64,000 nucleotides of DNA from Candidatus Celerinatantimonas neptuna (GTDB taxonomy: Bacteria; Pseudomonadota; Gammaproteobacteria; Enterobacterales; Celerinatantimonadaceae): NCBI GenBank assembly GCA_911810475.1, contig OU461276.1:188823-252822 (forward strand), written 5' to 3'. Position 1 is the first letter of the stretch; every line of letters starts with the position of its first letter. A program made the position numbers and the translations under genes. Below the pieces are notes generated by a model. That model was not told the origin of the DNA. It ran no database searches and saw only the letters and a list, made by a program, of their open reading frames with translations. Shown piece after piece: positions 9,102-18,765 of this stretch.

Positions 9102-9743
9102 ATGATTGTTGAAAGTTCACTCAAAACAGACGATGCAATCTATCGTGAAATCGTCAATGCAGGAAGCTATTGGTTATACACGGTGAAAGCCGGTCAGATA
9201 CTGCGGATTGTTGATTTAAAAGGCAACCAGGCCGCCGATACTTTATTTTACTCAGCAGCCGATCCAAGTGAACGGTATAGTGTGACAGATACCATTCGTG
9301 AACAGGGTAATGTCTATCTCAGTACCGGCTCGACCCTTTTGTCAAATGAATGCAATCCGATGCTGACCATCACAGCCGACACCTGTGGTCGCCATGACAC
9401 ATTAGGTGGAGCATGTGCCACAGAGAGTAATCAGGTTCGTTATGCCCTTGAAAAAAAACATATGCATGCCTGTCGGGATAGCTGGCTTCTGGCGGTGAGC
9501 GAACATCCAGAACTTGGCATGGCGAAGCAGGATCTGACCCATAATATTAATTTCTTTATGAATGTACCGATCACCACCGATGGAAACCTGACCTTTGCTG
9601 ATGGTATCAGCGCACCCGGCAAATACGTCGAACTCAAAGCACATATGGATGTCATTGTACTGATTTCGAACTGCCCGCAGCTCAATAACCCATGTAACGC
9701 ATATAATCCGACCCCTATCGAAACGCTGGTGTGGAACGACTAA
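9102..9743 (+). CDS. DUF1989 protein (urea carboxylase-associated type 1), probable carboxyguanidine deiminase subunit
   Basis: A 213-residue DUF1989 protein, the shorter partner. Family segments include VKAGQILRIVDLKGNQAADT, STGSTLLSNECNPMLTI, DTLGGACATESN and VLISNCPQLNNPCNAYNPTP, whose cysteines fit metal binding. It should form the carboxyguanidine deiminase with the preceding gene product and feed allophanate to the hydrolase encoded at the end of the operon. An AGGAG site sits 9 bases before the ATG. About 105 bases with no gene separate it from the carboxylase gene, the widest gap in the operon. Confidence 0.85.
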   Translation: MIVESSLKTDDAIYREIVNAGSYWLYTVKAGQILRIVDLKGNQAADTLFYSAADPSERYSVTDTIREQGNVYLSTGSTLLSNECNPMLTITADTCGRHDTLGGACATESNQVRYALEKKHMHACRDSWLLAVSEHPELGMAKQDLTHNINFFMNVPITTDGNLTFADGISAPGKYVELKAHMDVIVLISNCPQLNNPCNAYNPTPIETLVWND

Positions 9744-9849
9744 TCCAATCTGAGTGCGAGGACGACCTTGAACACCACTCTGTTGTTTTTGCGGGACGAC
9801 CCGCGCAACTGACATGATTCGTTGTCAAAACTGAAAGCGAGCTGAACCT

Positions 9850-12800
9850 ATGTTCACCAAAGTGTTAATTGCCAATCGTGGTGCAATAGCCTGCCGAGTC
9901 ATTCGAACCCTCAAAGCGATGGGAATCACCGCTGTGAGTGTCTATCATCAGGCTGACTCAGACAGCCTACACGTTCAAAATGCAGATGAATCCTACTCTC
10001 TGGGTGATGGAAGCAGCGCCCAAACCTATCTAAACCAAGACCTGATCCTATCCATTGCAACACAACATGGTATCGATGCCATTCATCCCGGTTATGGTTT
10101 CTTAAGTGAAAACCCCGATTTTGCAAAACGATGTGAACAGGCACAGATCACATTTTTAGGTCCGACAGCTGAGCAAATGATCGACTTCGGGCTAAAACAC
10201 AGAGCCAGAACATTAGCAAAAGACGCCCAGGTTCCGCTGTTACCAGGCAGCGAATTACTGGAAACATTTGACCAGGCCCGTATTGAAGCAGAGCAAATCG
10301 GTTATCCGGTAATGCTAAAAAGTACTGCCGGCGGCGGTGGCATTGGTATGCAGCGTTGCAATGACAGTGGAGCGCTCCGTCTGGCGTTTGATTCAGTGAA
10401 ACGACTCAGTGCCAATAATTTCAGTAATAGCGGTGTTTTCTTAGAAAAATTTATTTGTCAGGCCCGCCATATTGAAGTACAGATTTTTGGCGATGGACTC
10501 GGAGAAGTCATTGCCATCGGAGAACGTGACTGCTCAGCGCAAAGGCGTAACCAGAAAGTTATTGAAGAGTGCCCGGCTCCGGGAATTGATGATACGACGC
10601 GCCAGTCCCTTTATGATACGGCGATAAAACTGGGCCAATCGATCAATTATCGCAGTGCAGGAACCGTTGAATACGTTTTCGATGCAAAGTCAGGGCAATT
10701 CTACTTTCTTGAAATGAATACCCGTTTACAGGTAGAACATGGTGTCACTGAGCAAGTCTATGGAATTGACCTGGTTCGCTGGATGATTGAACTCGGCCAG
10801 GGGAACTTAGCGCCGCTTAGCCAGCTAGCACAACCACTTCGCCCTCACGGACATGCCATTCAGGCGCGACTGTACGCTGAAGACCCAGCCAAACAATTTC
10901 GCCCCAGTGCCGGCTTAATCAGCCATGTCGGCTTCCCCGAACAAGACCGGAAAACAAAGCGCATCGATCACTGGCTGGAAGCAGGAATCGATATTTCCGC
11001 ATTATTTGACCCGATGTTAGCCAAACTGATCGCCTGTCAACCGGATCGGGACACGGCCATCGCAACGCTCAAAGAGATGCTGTGTGACAGCGAAGTCTAC
11101 GGCATCGAAACCAATCGCCACTATTTGCTCCAGTTACTGGAGAGTGACCCGTTAAAACAAGGGACACTCAGAACCAACAGTTTAAGTCAGTTCAGCTATA
11201 TCAGTTCAACCCTTGATGTTTTAAGTGGCGGAACACAGACCACCATCCAGGATTTTCCGGGACGAACCGGCTACTGGCATATCGGGGTTCCCCCTTCAGG
11301 GCCGATGGATAATTACTCATTTCGGCTGGGAAATCAGTTACTCAATAATAAACCCGATACTGCCGGCATCGAAATAACCTTAACCGGGCCGACACTCCAT
11401 TTTAATATATCCCGGCAAATCGTTCTCACCGGAGCCGATATACAAGCCAGCCTCGATGGACAGCCGCTGCCTATGTGGCAAATCATCGACATTCCCGCAG
11501 GTTCAACTTTAAATCTGGGTCAGGTAGACCAGATTGGCTCGCGAAGTTACCTGCTGCTAAACGGAGGGATCGATTGTCCTGAATATCTGGGAAGTCGTTC
11601 AACATTCACCCTCGGACAATTTGGCGGGCATGTTGGCCGGACCTTACAGGCAGGAGACGTACTTCACCTTCCTAAACAGGTTTCACCTGTTAAGTGGACC
11701 TCACTAGCAACAACCAGTCGGCCCCAATTAACGAATCACTGGCAAATCAATGTCATTTATGGGCCGCATGGGGCACCGGACTTTTTCACGCCTGAGGATA
11801 TCGAAACGCTCTTTAGTCACGATTATGAAGTTCACTATAATTCTAGTCGCACGGGGGTGCGCTTAATCGGCCCGACGCCACAATGGGCCAGAGCCGATGG
11901 TGGGGAAGCCGGCCTTCACCCGTCAAATTTACATGATAATGCCTATGCCGTCGGAACCATCGACTTTACCGGTGATATGCCGGTTATTTTAGGACCCGAT
12001 GGCCCAAGCTTAGGGGGGTTTGTTTGTCCGGCGACGATCATCAAAGCCGATCTGTGGAAAATGGGACAGCTTAAAGCCGGTGATACAGTCCACTTCATTC
12101 CAGTATCAATGGCCGATGCAGAACGCGCGGAGCGTGCCCAGCTGGCTCATATCGAGACCCTTCAAGCCCATCCGGTTAAGTTAACGCCCTTTCACAGTGA
12201 CTCAGCCATCTTAAAAACCATTACTGCCGACCAATTCGGTGAACAGGTCGTCTACCGCCCCAGTGGTGAAGATTACTTACTCATCGAATATGGCCCGCAG
12301 ATTTTAGATATCCGGCTTCGTTTTCGCTCTCATGCGTTAATGCTCTGGCTGGAAAAAGCGGCGATTGAGGGCATCCATGAATTAACGCCGGGGATCCGCT
12401 CACTCCAGATCCATTATGACAATCTCATATTACCTGTTGCGCAACTGCTCAACATCTTAGAGCAAGCTGAAAGCGAACTGACGCATATCGATTCGATGAA
12501 AGTTCCAGCCCGGGTCGTCAGACTTCCCCTTTCCTGGGATGATGAAGCCACACGCCTGGCCATCCAAAAATATGACCAGATTGTTCGAAAAGATGCTCCC
12601 TGGGCACCGTCTAATATCGAATTTATCCGACGAATTAATGGGTTAGACTCTATCGAACAGGTCAAAGAAATTCTGTTTAGTGCCCGCTATCTGGTCATGG
12701 GGCTTGGGGATGTCTACCTGGGTGCACCGGTGGCGACACCGATTGACCCGCGTCACCGACTGGTCACAACCAAATATAATCCGGCACGAACCTGGACCCC

Positions 12801-13455
12801 TGAAAATGCCGTCGGCATTGGCGGAGCCTATCTGTGCGTCTATGGCATGGAAGGCCCTGGCGGTTATCAGTTTGTCGGCCGAACCCTGCAAATGTGGAAT
12901 CGCTATCACAAAACAGAGGCGTTTGAACAACCCTGGTTGCTCAGATTCTTCGACATCATTGAATTTTATGAAGTCAGTGCAGATGAGCTTAAAACCATCC
13001 GGCGTGAGTTTCCAAAAGGGAACTATCCCATTGATATTCAAGAAACTGAATTTTCTCTGGAACAATACAACACGCTACTTCAAAGTCATGAAGCGGACAT
13101 TCACATCGCCAAACAACGTCAACAAATAGCGTTTGAAGCCGAACGTCAGCGTTGGGAAGAAACAGGCCAGGCTGATTTTCACAGTGACAGTGATCAACTC
13201 ATAGACGATGAACAGACCCTTTTAACCCTGCCACAGGGACAGCAAGCGGTTGAAAGCTTTGTTTCAGGAAGTATCTGGCAGGTTTTGGTTTCGCCAGATG
13301 AAACCGTCAAAGCCAATCAGGTTGTGATGGTCATTGAGTCAATGAAAATGGAAATCGAAGTGCTCGCCCCCTGCGATGGTACCGTCATCTCGGTGTGCCA
13401 TGAAGCCGGGCATCCCGTCCGTGCCGGACAACCATTACTAATTTTGGAGCAATGA
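9850..13455 (+). CDS. Biotin-dependent urea/guanidine carboxylase
   Basis: A 1201-residue multidomain carboxylase. Residues 1-450 are biotin carboxylase: KVLIANRGAIACRVIR at the start, a glycine-rich ATP loop GGGGIGM at 161-167, and EMNTRLQVEHGVTE. Residues about 455-770 are the AHS2/KipA-like part (TTIQDFPGRTGYWHIGVPPS) and about 790-1000 the AHS1/KipI-like part; together they form the carboxyltransferase. The C-terminal biotinyl domain carries ESMKM with the biotinylated Lys at 1166. It is annotated widely as urea carboxylase, but the riboswitch and DUF1989 pair argue for guanidine as the real substrate. The stop overlaps the next start by 4 bases. Confidence 0.93.
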   Translation: MFTKVLIANRGAIACRVIRTLKAMGITAVSVYHQADSDSLHVQNADESYSLGDGSSAQTYLNQDLILSIATQHGIDAIHPGYGFLSENPDFAKRCEQAQITFLGPTAEQMIDFGLKHRARTLAKDAQVPLLPGSELLETFDQARIEAEQIGYPVMLKSTAGGGGIGMQRCNDSGALRLAFDSVKRLSANNFSNSGVFLEKFICQARHIEVQIFGDGLGEVIAIGERDCSAQRRNQKVIEECPAPGIDDTTRQSLYDTAIKLGQSINYRSAGTVEYVFDAKSGQFYFLEMNTRLQVEHGVTEQVYGIDLVRWMIELGQGNLAPLSQLAQPLRPHGHAIQARLYAEDPAKQFRPSAGLISHVGFPEQDRKTKRIDHWLEAGIDISALFDPMLAKLIACQPDRDTAIATLKEMLCDSEVYGIETNRHYLLQLLESDPLKQGTLRTNSLSQFSYISSTLDVLSGGTQTTIQDFPGRTGYWHIGVPPSGPMDNYSFRLGNQLLNNKPDTAGIEITLTGPTLHFNISRQIVLTGADIQASLDGQPLPMWQIIDIPAGSTLNLGQVDQIGSRSYLLLNGGIDCPEYLGSRSTFTLGQFGGHVGRTLQAGDVLHLPKQVSPVKWTSLATTSRPQLTNHWQINVIYGPHGAPDFFTPEDIETLFSHDYEVHYNSSRTGVRLIGPTPQWARADGGEAGLHPSNLHDNAYAVGTIDFTGDMPVILGPDGPSLGGFVCPATIIKADLWKMGQLKAGDTVHFIPVSMADAERAERAQLAHIETLQAHPVKLTPFHSDSAILKTITADQFGEQVVYRPSGEDYLLIEYGPQILDIRLRFRSHALMLWLEKAAIEGIHELTPGIRSLQIHYDNLILPVAQLLNILEQAESELTHIDSMKVPARVVRLPLSWDDEATRLAIQKYDQIVRKDAPWAPSNIEFIRRINGLDSIEQVKEILFSARYLVMGLGDVYLGAPVATPIDPRHRLVTTKYNPARTWTPENAVGIGGAYLCVYGMEGPGGYQFVGRTLQMWNRYHKTEAFEQPWLLRFFDIIEFYEVSADELKTIRREFPKGNYPIDIQETEFSLEQYNTLLQSHEADIHIAKQRQQIAFEAERQRWEETGQADFHSDSDQLIDDEQTLLTLPQGQQAVESFVSGSIWQVLVSPDETVKANQVVMVIESMKMEIEVLAPCDGTVISVCHEAGHPVRAGQPLLILEQ

Positions 13456-15224
13456 CCATGAATACCGAAATGACAATTCACGCCATTCACCAGGCTTATT
13501 TAGATCAGCGCATCACGCCTGAAGAATTATTAGGCCATTGCTTAAGCCTGGCCAAAAATGATACACATCATGCCTGGATCGCTACAATTAGCGATGCCCA
13601 GCTCAAAGGCTATCTGGAACAACTCAAAAGCCATTCACCGGCGGACAAACCACTGTATGGGATCCCTTTTGCCATTAAGGATAATATCGATTTGGCCGGG
13701 CTCGAAACAACAGCAGCCTGTCCGGATTATGCCTATGAACCCGGGCAGAATGCATTTGTCGTCGACCGGTTGATTGAAGCCGGAGCCATTCCTATCGGCA
13801 AAACCAATCTGGATCAATTTGCAACAGGTCTTGTCGGAACCCGCAGCCCTTACGGGGCCTGCCAGAATAGTTTTGATCCCAACTATATTTCAGGCGGATC
13901 CAGCGCCGGTTCAGCCGTTGCGGTTGCCAGTGGACAAGTTTGTTTTGCTTTAGGGACCGATACCGCAGGCTCTGGACGGGTCCCGGCTTCGTTTAATAAT
14001 ATTCTGGGGTTAAAAGGAAGTCTGGGACGCATCAGCTGCTCTGGGGTTGTTCCGGCCTGTAAAAGCCTGGACTGCGTGACGCTTTTTGCCACCAACAGCG
14101 ATGATCTAACCCGCATCTGGCCCATCGCTGCTCAGTTTGACGAGAATGACCCGTTTGCCCGAGAACAACCTTTGGCTATCCACCAACCCACCGGTCATTT
14201 CACATTTGGGGTTCCTGATACAAAAACACTTGAATTCTTTGGTGATCATGAAGCGTCTCGGCTCTTTGAGTCAGCCATTGAACATCTCAAAGCCATCGGC
14301 GGACGCCCCAAACCGATTGACTTAACACCATTTATTGATGCAGCCAAATTACTCTATGACGGCCCCTGGGTCGCTGAGCGTCTGGCCGGCATTCAAGACT
14401 TTTACAAAGAGCATCATCAAAGTTGTCTCCCTGTCATTCAAACTATTATTGGCAATGCGGCTCGTTATAGTGCCGTCGATGCCTACCAGAGCCTTTACCA
14501 ACTCAGGGCTCTCAAGCGGCAGGCAGACCGGGAACTGGCTAAAGTCGATGTCATTCTGACGCCCACCAGCGGCACTATCTATACCATCGATGAGCTAAAT
14601 CAGGAGCCGATCCGCTTCAACAGCAATCTTGGTTTTTATACCAATTTTATGAATCTACTCGACTATGCCGCCATTGCACTGCCTGCCGGTTTTCGTTCAA
14701 AAGGCTCAAAACAGGGTCTGCCATTTGGGATCACGTTATTTAGCCAATCCTTTAGCGACCCGGTTTTGTTAGCACTTGCCAACCGGTGGGAGCAGCAACT
14801 GAAGCTGCCACAAGGAGCCATGCCTTCACCACAAACCACCATTGATATCGCCGTTTGCGGTGCACACTTAAGCGGTATGGCTCTGAACCATCAATTGACA
14901 GACAAAGGTGGCGAGCTGTTAAGTCAGACAGCCACCGCGCCATGTTATCGCTTTTATGCATTGGCCGACTATCCGCCAAGACGCCCGGCGTTAATCCGCG
15001 ATACATCCAATGGTGACTCAATCGATGTTGAAGTCTGGCGACTCCCCGCTGAACATTTAGCCGGATTTTTAAGTGCGATTGCACCGCCACTGGGGCTTGG
15101 TAAAGTCGAGCTGGCCAGTGGTCAATGGGTCACAGGATTTATTAGTGAACCTTGCGCGGTTGAAGGGGCTAAAGATATCACTGAGCTTAAAAATTGGCGC
15201 AATTACATACGTACCATTGAATAA
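13452..15224 (+). CDS. atzF: Allophanate hydrolase
   Basis: A 590-residue amidase-signature enzyme that splits allophanate to ammonia and CO2, the last step of the pathway. The catalytic set is visible: Lys76 in IPFAIKD, Ser150 in GGSSAGS, and nucleophile Ser174 in GTDTAGSGRVPAS. The amidase domain fills about residues 1-445; the C-terminal domain (470-590, from IDIAVCGAHLSGMALN) is the one specific to allophanate hydrolases. AtzF-type enzymes are about 600 residues, so this one is complete. The ATG overlaps the carboxylase stop by 4 bases; a second ATG at 13458 is an alternative start. Confidence 0.93.
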   Translation: MTMNTEMTIHAIHQAYLDQRITPEELLGHCLSLAKNDTHHAWIATISDAQLKGYLEQLKSHSPADKPLYGIPFAIKDNIDLAGLETTAACPDYAYEPGQNAFVVDRLIEAGAIPIGKTNLDQFATGLVGTRSPYGACQNSFDPNYISGGSSAGSAVAVASGQVCFALGTDTAGSGRVPASFNNILGLKGSLGRISCSGVVPACKSLDCVTLFATNSDDLTRIWPIAAQFDENDPFAREQPLAIHQPTGHFTFGVPDTKTLEFFGDHEASRLFESAIEHLKAIGGRPKPIDLTPFIDAAKLLYDGPWVAERLAGIQDFYKEHHQSCLPVIQTIIGNAARYSAVDAYQSLYQLRALKRQADRELAKVDVILTPTSGTIYTIDELNQEPIRFNSNLGFYTNFMNLLDYAAIALPAGFRSKGSKQGLPFGITLFSQSFSDPVLLALANRWEQQLKLPQGAMPSPQTTIDIAVCGAHLSGMALNHQLTDKGGELLSQTATAPCYRFYALADYPPRRPALIRDTSNGDSIDVEVWRLPAEHLAGFLSAIAPPLGLGKVELASGQWVTGFISEPCAVEGAKDITELKNWRNYIRTIE

Positions 15225-15230
15225 TCAGGT

Positions 15231-15246
15231 CCGGGCCTTTGCCCGG
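15231..15246 (+). terminator. Hairpin at the end of the guanidine operon
   Basis: CCGGGC (15231-15236), loop CTTT, GCCCGG (15241-15246), six bases after the hydrolase stop and between two convergent genes. The T tract that follows (TCATTATTCTT) is weak, so termination may be partial or serve both strands. Confidence 0.55.
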
Positions 15247-15249
15247 TCA

Positions 15250-15648
15250 TTATTCTTCATCGGGTTCACTACGGGTATTTTTATAAGGAAATTTAACGTG
15301 CCCGTAGCGAACGACCAGCACAGCTACTCCCAAAAATACGATAGCCAGCGCATACTCTGCGACATTCAGTGCATTGATATGCTCCGGTTCTACCATGATA
15401 TGCCGGGCAATCGCAATCATGGCAATATAAAGCGGCATACGAACAGGTAACTGCCCCATCTTCCAGTAGGTTTGCGTCATTGAGATAAATTCAAGAAACA
15501 TAAATAATAATAAAATATCACTCACAGAAATGGACTGTTTTACCCACATCTCATAGAGCTGAGTCACGGCTGCCAGAACAGTCACGCCCAAGATGATCAT
15601 TAATCCAATTTTCTCAATCACAGAATGGAGCTTCTTCACTATATCCAT
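15250..15648 (-). CDS. psiE: PsiE, phosphate-starvation-inducible membrane protein
   Basis: A 132-residue inner-membrane protein with four hydrophobic helices. The PsiE wording is clear: LLLFMFLEFISMTQTYWKMG, then PVRMPLYIAMIAIARHIMVE and VAEYALAIVFLGVAVLVVRY. E. coli PsiE (136 residues) is induced by phosphate starvation; its function is unknown. A GGAGGACTA ribosome binding stretch precedes the ATG. The gene faces the guanidine operon and shares the hairpin between them. I see no clear Pho box upstream. Confidence 0.9.
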   Translation of the reverse strand: MDIVKKLHSVIEKIGLMIILGVTVLAAVTQLYEMWVKQSISVSDILLLFMFLEFISMTQTYWKMGQLPVRMPLYIAMIAIARHIMVEPEHINALNVAEYALAIVFLGVAVLVVRYGHVKFPYKNTRSEPDEE

Positions 15649-15825
15649 TAGTCCTCCAGCAAAGCTGTATTTTCAACAGATTCATTCTAACCAGATTAAT
15701 GATTGATTTGATATAAATCTTTTTCAATTCATCCAATCATAAACTAAAAAACCAGCTACATTGTTTTTTATCTCGAACAAAAAACATCTTAATCCACTCA
15801 GCCGATGGCAAATGACTGGACATTC

Positions 15826-16284
15826 TTAGGACGGATCGTTTGATGTCATCAGAATATACGCACCGATAATAATCAGAGCAAAAGCAAATAATTTAATCAA
15901 ATTGACCGGGTGTTTAGGCATACCAAATAATCCATAGTTATCAATAACGACCGATGCAATAATTTGTCCGATAAAAACAAGCACCAATGAATTAGACACA
16001 CCGATTCGGGGAAATGCCAAAAACATAAAAACGATATAAAAAAATCCAAAACAACCTGATGTCCACATCCACCAATCAGATATGTTAAATTTCATGAATA
16101 CAATTTCTTTATTAATCAGCAAACAGGCAATCAGTGAAACAATCGTCCCTCCTAAATATAATACAAATGTAGCATCTAATTGATTCACATTTTTTTGTGT
16201 TTTTAATGCCTGAGTAATAATAGACTGGATGGGTATCACAGTTCCGCCTAACATGGCGAGCATCATATAAATTATCTTTGACAT
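15826..16284 (-). CDS. Small DMT-superfamily transporter (DUF606/YdcZ type)
   Basis: A 152-residue membrane protein with five hydrophobic helices, the size and layout of DUF606 (YdcZ) half-transporters of the drug/metabolite superfamily. Typical segments are MMLAMLGGTVIPIQSIITQA at the start and FMFLAFPRIGVSNSLVLVFI GQ in the middle, ending in FALIIIGAYILM. Such proteins usually work as dimers. The substrate is unknown. It stands alone, divergent from a ten-helix DMT exporter across a 690-base AT-rich gap. Confidence 0.82.
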   Translation of the reverse strand: MSKIIYMMLAMLGGTVIPIQSIITQALKTQKNVNQLDATFVLYLGGTIVSLIACLLINKEIVFMKFNISDWWMWTSGCFGFFYIVFMFLAFPRIGVSNSLVLVFIGQIIASVVIDNYGLFGMPKHPVNLIKLFAFALIIIGAYILMTSNDPS

Positions 16285-16975
16285 AATCCCTTCATTGTAT
16301 CGTTATAGAAAAACATGTATCGATTAAAATTATTACCTAAATACAACCACTGCATTCTCTTATGTTAAATCAGTCATTTCATTTATTTAAAATGAATTAT
16401 ATTGTTCAATATAACATCTTTTACAAATAAATATCAGTCGATTATTTCTATTAAATAGAAAGTATTTAATTCATTTTCTCTTATAAAAATAGGGGATGAA
16501 CTTATCTTAATCCATCAAAAGTGATACATAGTGTATATTAACAAAATACATAATTTATAAATGGCGAAGAGATCTCGTATACTCTCTGATAACTGACTTC
16601 CTGCAAAAAGCTATCTACATTAGAGCGAGTTAGAGGTTTTACAATACAATTACACAATATCAATTATATTGTGTAATCAATCGATTGGATCTTAGAATGA
16701 ATGAGTTAGACATAAAAAGAATAGCAGGTTAGCAACACTGAATAGACATTCAAACATAGAATAAGTAAACCTTCTGTAACATTTAAATCCATTTCGATGA
16801 GTAATTTTCAATTATATAATTAAAAACATCTAAATAATTTATATATATATACATAAATATAATATATATCCTTTTGACATTTTAACCACCTTCCCTATAA
16901 GGTACATATATCCTATTTTTTTATCTTAATAAAGATTATTTATCCCCAATTATAAGATAATCACCCTAAATTTAA
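16285..16975. other. AT-rich gap between two divergent exporter genes
   Basis: About 690 bases of very AT-rich DNA including a long run of alternating A and T near 16835-16870. Short inverted sequences such as CAATTATATTGTGTAAT near 16660 occur. I see no coding frame or RNA gene. Promoters for both flanking genes should lie here. Confidence 0.45.
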
Positions 16976-17965
16976 ATGGACCATAATGGATTTGTTATCG
17001 ATATATGCAATCCGTTAAAAATTATTATTAATATATATGGAGTATATTGTGCCTTATCTTTTTTACTATTCGCTTCAATTTTTTGGGGTGGGAATTATGT
17101 CGTTGGACATATCGTTGTTGACACAATTAACCCTTACTTTTTAAGTTTCATCCGTTGGGGACTGACAACCTTACTCATGTTTACGATTTACGCTAAGATC
17201 ATTAAACGTGAATGGCCTTATTTAATCGAAAAGTTACCAATAAATATCGTTTATGCAATACTAGGACAGGTTCTCTTTCCATTAACGCTTTACATTGGCC
17301 TGCAATATACCAGTTCGCTCAATGCAGCCATTTATATTTCAAGTACCCCCTGTCTGGTTTTGCTCATTAATCGAGTCTTCTTTAAAGAATCGATCTCTTA
17401 CCGAAATATCGTGGGTGTCATCGTCAGTACATTCGGGGTTCTCTATTTAGCCTTCTCTAATGCACATACAAACGGTAATTCAGGCTTAGCTCATTTTGGC
17501 TTAGGTGATGTCATGACCATTCTGTCTGCGCTGAGTTGGGCTGGCTATTGTTCATTATTACGCCTTAAAGACCCTCGTCTCACTCAAACAGCATTTGTTG
17601 GTTTTTGTTCTCTGATTGGAACGATTGTCATTATTCCTATTTATGTTGTTTATCTATTTTGTTCGAGCTCCCCGGCTGTTTTTGTAAGCAGCCCATCCTG
17701 GGGGGCTCTATTTGGCGTTATCTACCTCGTTGTATTCCCTTCCTGGCTGGCTTATGTCTTTTGGGGGAAAGGCGTTCAGGCGATTGGAACAACCCGCAGT
17801 GAGATATTTACGCATGGGATCCCTCTTTCCGGTGGGATTTTAGGCATTCTGTTCTTAGGAGAGAAACTGCACATGTATCATGTCTTGTCACTTATATTTA
17901 TTGTCTTCGGAATCATCTGTTGTTCAACATATAAAGGCAAAGTAACTCAGCGTTCTACTTCTTAA
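16976..17965 (+). CDS. EamA/DMT-family exporter
   Basis: A 329-residue inner-membrane protein with about ten hydrophobic helices in two EamA repeats. The first repeat starts FASIFWGGNYVVGHIV and contains PFLSFIRWG-like wording (NPYFLSFIRWGLTTLLMF); the second ends SGGILGILFLGEKLH. These are standard for DMT permeases exporting amino acids or other small metabolites; the substrate cannot be read from sequence. No good ribosome binding site precedes the ATG at 16976, and the first 25 residues are unusual for the family, so the start is uncertain. Confidence 0.82.
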   Translation: MDHNGFVIDICNPLKIIINIYGVYCALSFLLFASIFWGGNYVVGHIVVDTINPYFLSFIRWGLTTLLMFTIYAKIIKREWPYLIEKLPINIVYAILGQVLFPLTLYIGLQYTSSLNAAIYISSTPCLVLLINRVFFKESISYRNIVGVIVSTFGVLYLAFSNAHTNGNSGLAHFGLGDVMTILSALSWAGYCSLLRLKDPRLTQTAFVGFCSLIGTIVIIPIYVVYLFCSSSPAVFVSSPSWGALFGVIYLVVFPSWLAYVFWGKGVQAIGTTRSEIFTHGIPLSGGILGILFLGEKLHMYHVLSLIFIVFGIICCSTYKGKVTQRSTS

Positions 17966-17996
17966 ATCCAGATAAGCCGTTATTCTCAGTTAAAGA

Positions 17997-18056
17997 ATGG
18001 TCAGAGTTGTCAAAATCAGAATAAATACCCTATATATTCTTTGTCACTCTGACCAT
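17997..18056. terminator. Terminator hairpin between convergent genes
   Basis: ATGGTCAGAGT at 17997-18007 is a perfect inverted match to ACTCTGACCAT at 18046-18056, with a smaller inner AGAATA/TATTCT pairing. It lies between the ends of a rightward exporter gene and a leftward DUF2202 gene and could end both transcripts. No long T tract follows. Confidence 0.6.
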
Positions 18057-18094
18057 CTAAAACATCTAGTCCAACAAGACATGAAAATGTTTTT

Positions 18095-18619
18095 CTACCG
18101 TCTTCTTAACTGAGCCCGTTTAAAGGCCGATAAATGATTTTCAGAGCCTTTTAAAAGATGTTGAAAAACAGCTTTCACATCATCTGGCAGTGTCTGTTTT
18201 AAAAACCGCTGATACATCTTAATATTTTCGATTTCAGCCTGGACCCCAAGCTGATAAGCCTGTGCCAGAGTTTTGGGAATTTTTGCCATTTCAACGCCCC
18301 GATCAGGCGGTAGCATCACTCCATATTTAACAAACAAAGGTTTTAACCAGGCAATATGTCGCTCTTCTGCCTTGATAATATTGGAAAAAGGATGCTGAGC
18401 CCCAAATTCTTCCATGATTTTCAGATACTCACCTTTTGCCAAATATTCATCTTCAACGGCAAGTGTAAGCATTTTAGCGACCGTCAGCTCACTATCTGGA
18501 ATAAGTGCTGCTGATTGCGCGCCATAATCTGGCGTTGCAGCCTTCACTGCAATCAAGCTCCCAAAACAGAGTACCAATATACTATAAAGTAATAGTCTGA
18601 TAGCCTTGTGCATATTCAC
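18095..18619 (-). CDS. Exported DUF2202 (ferritin-like) protein
   Basis: A 174-residue protein with a signal peptide (LLLYSILVLCFGSLIAVKAA) and a four-helix DUF2202 domain. Acidic and His residues sit where ferritin-like proteins bind metal: LAVEDEYLAKGEYLKIMEEF, then AEERHIAWLKPLF and VQAEIENIKMYQRFL. Its function is unknown; a periplasmic metal-binding role is inference from the fold. The gene is divergent from an esterase gene and converges with the DMT exporter gene. Confidence 0.82.
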   Translation of the reverse strand: MNMHKAIRLLLYSILVLCFGSLIAVKAATPDYGAQSAALIPDSELTVAKMLTLAVEDEYLAKGEYLKIMEEFGAQHPFSNIIKAEERHIAWLKPLFVKYGVMLPPDRGVEMAKIPKTLAQAYQLGVQAEIENIKMYQRFLKQTLPDDVKAVFQHLLKGSENHLSAFKRAQLRRR

Positions 18620-18765
18620 TTTCCTTCAGTCTCTGATCCAGTTATAACTACAGCACTTGAATAAATTGTAGTTTATTCTGTCTGTTGTAAAAAAGAGAAT
18701 GAGTCAGCTACACGCTCACTTAAGGCCTTATAATATCGTTTAAGCTTTTTCTATCAGGAATGTTT

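Noticed and set aside
12643-13129. Frames of 140 and 149 codons on both strands inside the carboxylase gene
   Set aside because: The carboxylase reading frame is intact and motif-rich over this span; the others are shadows.
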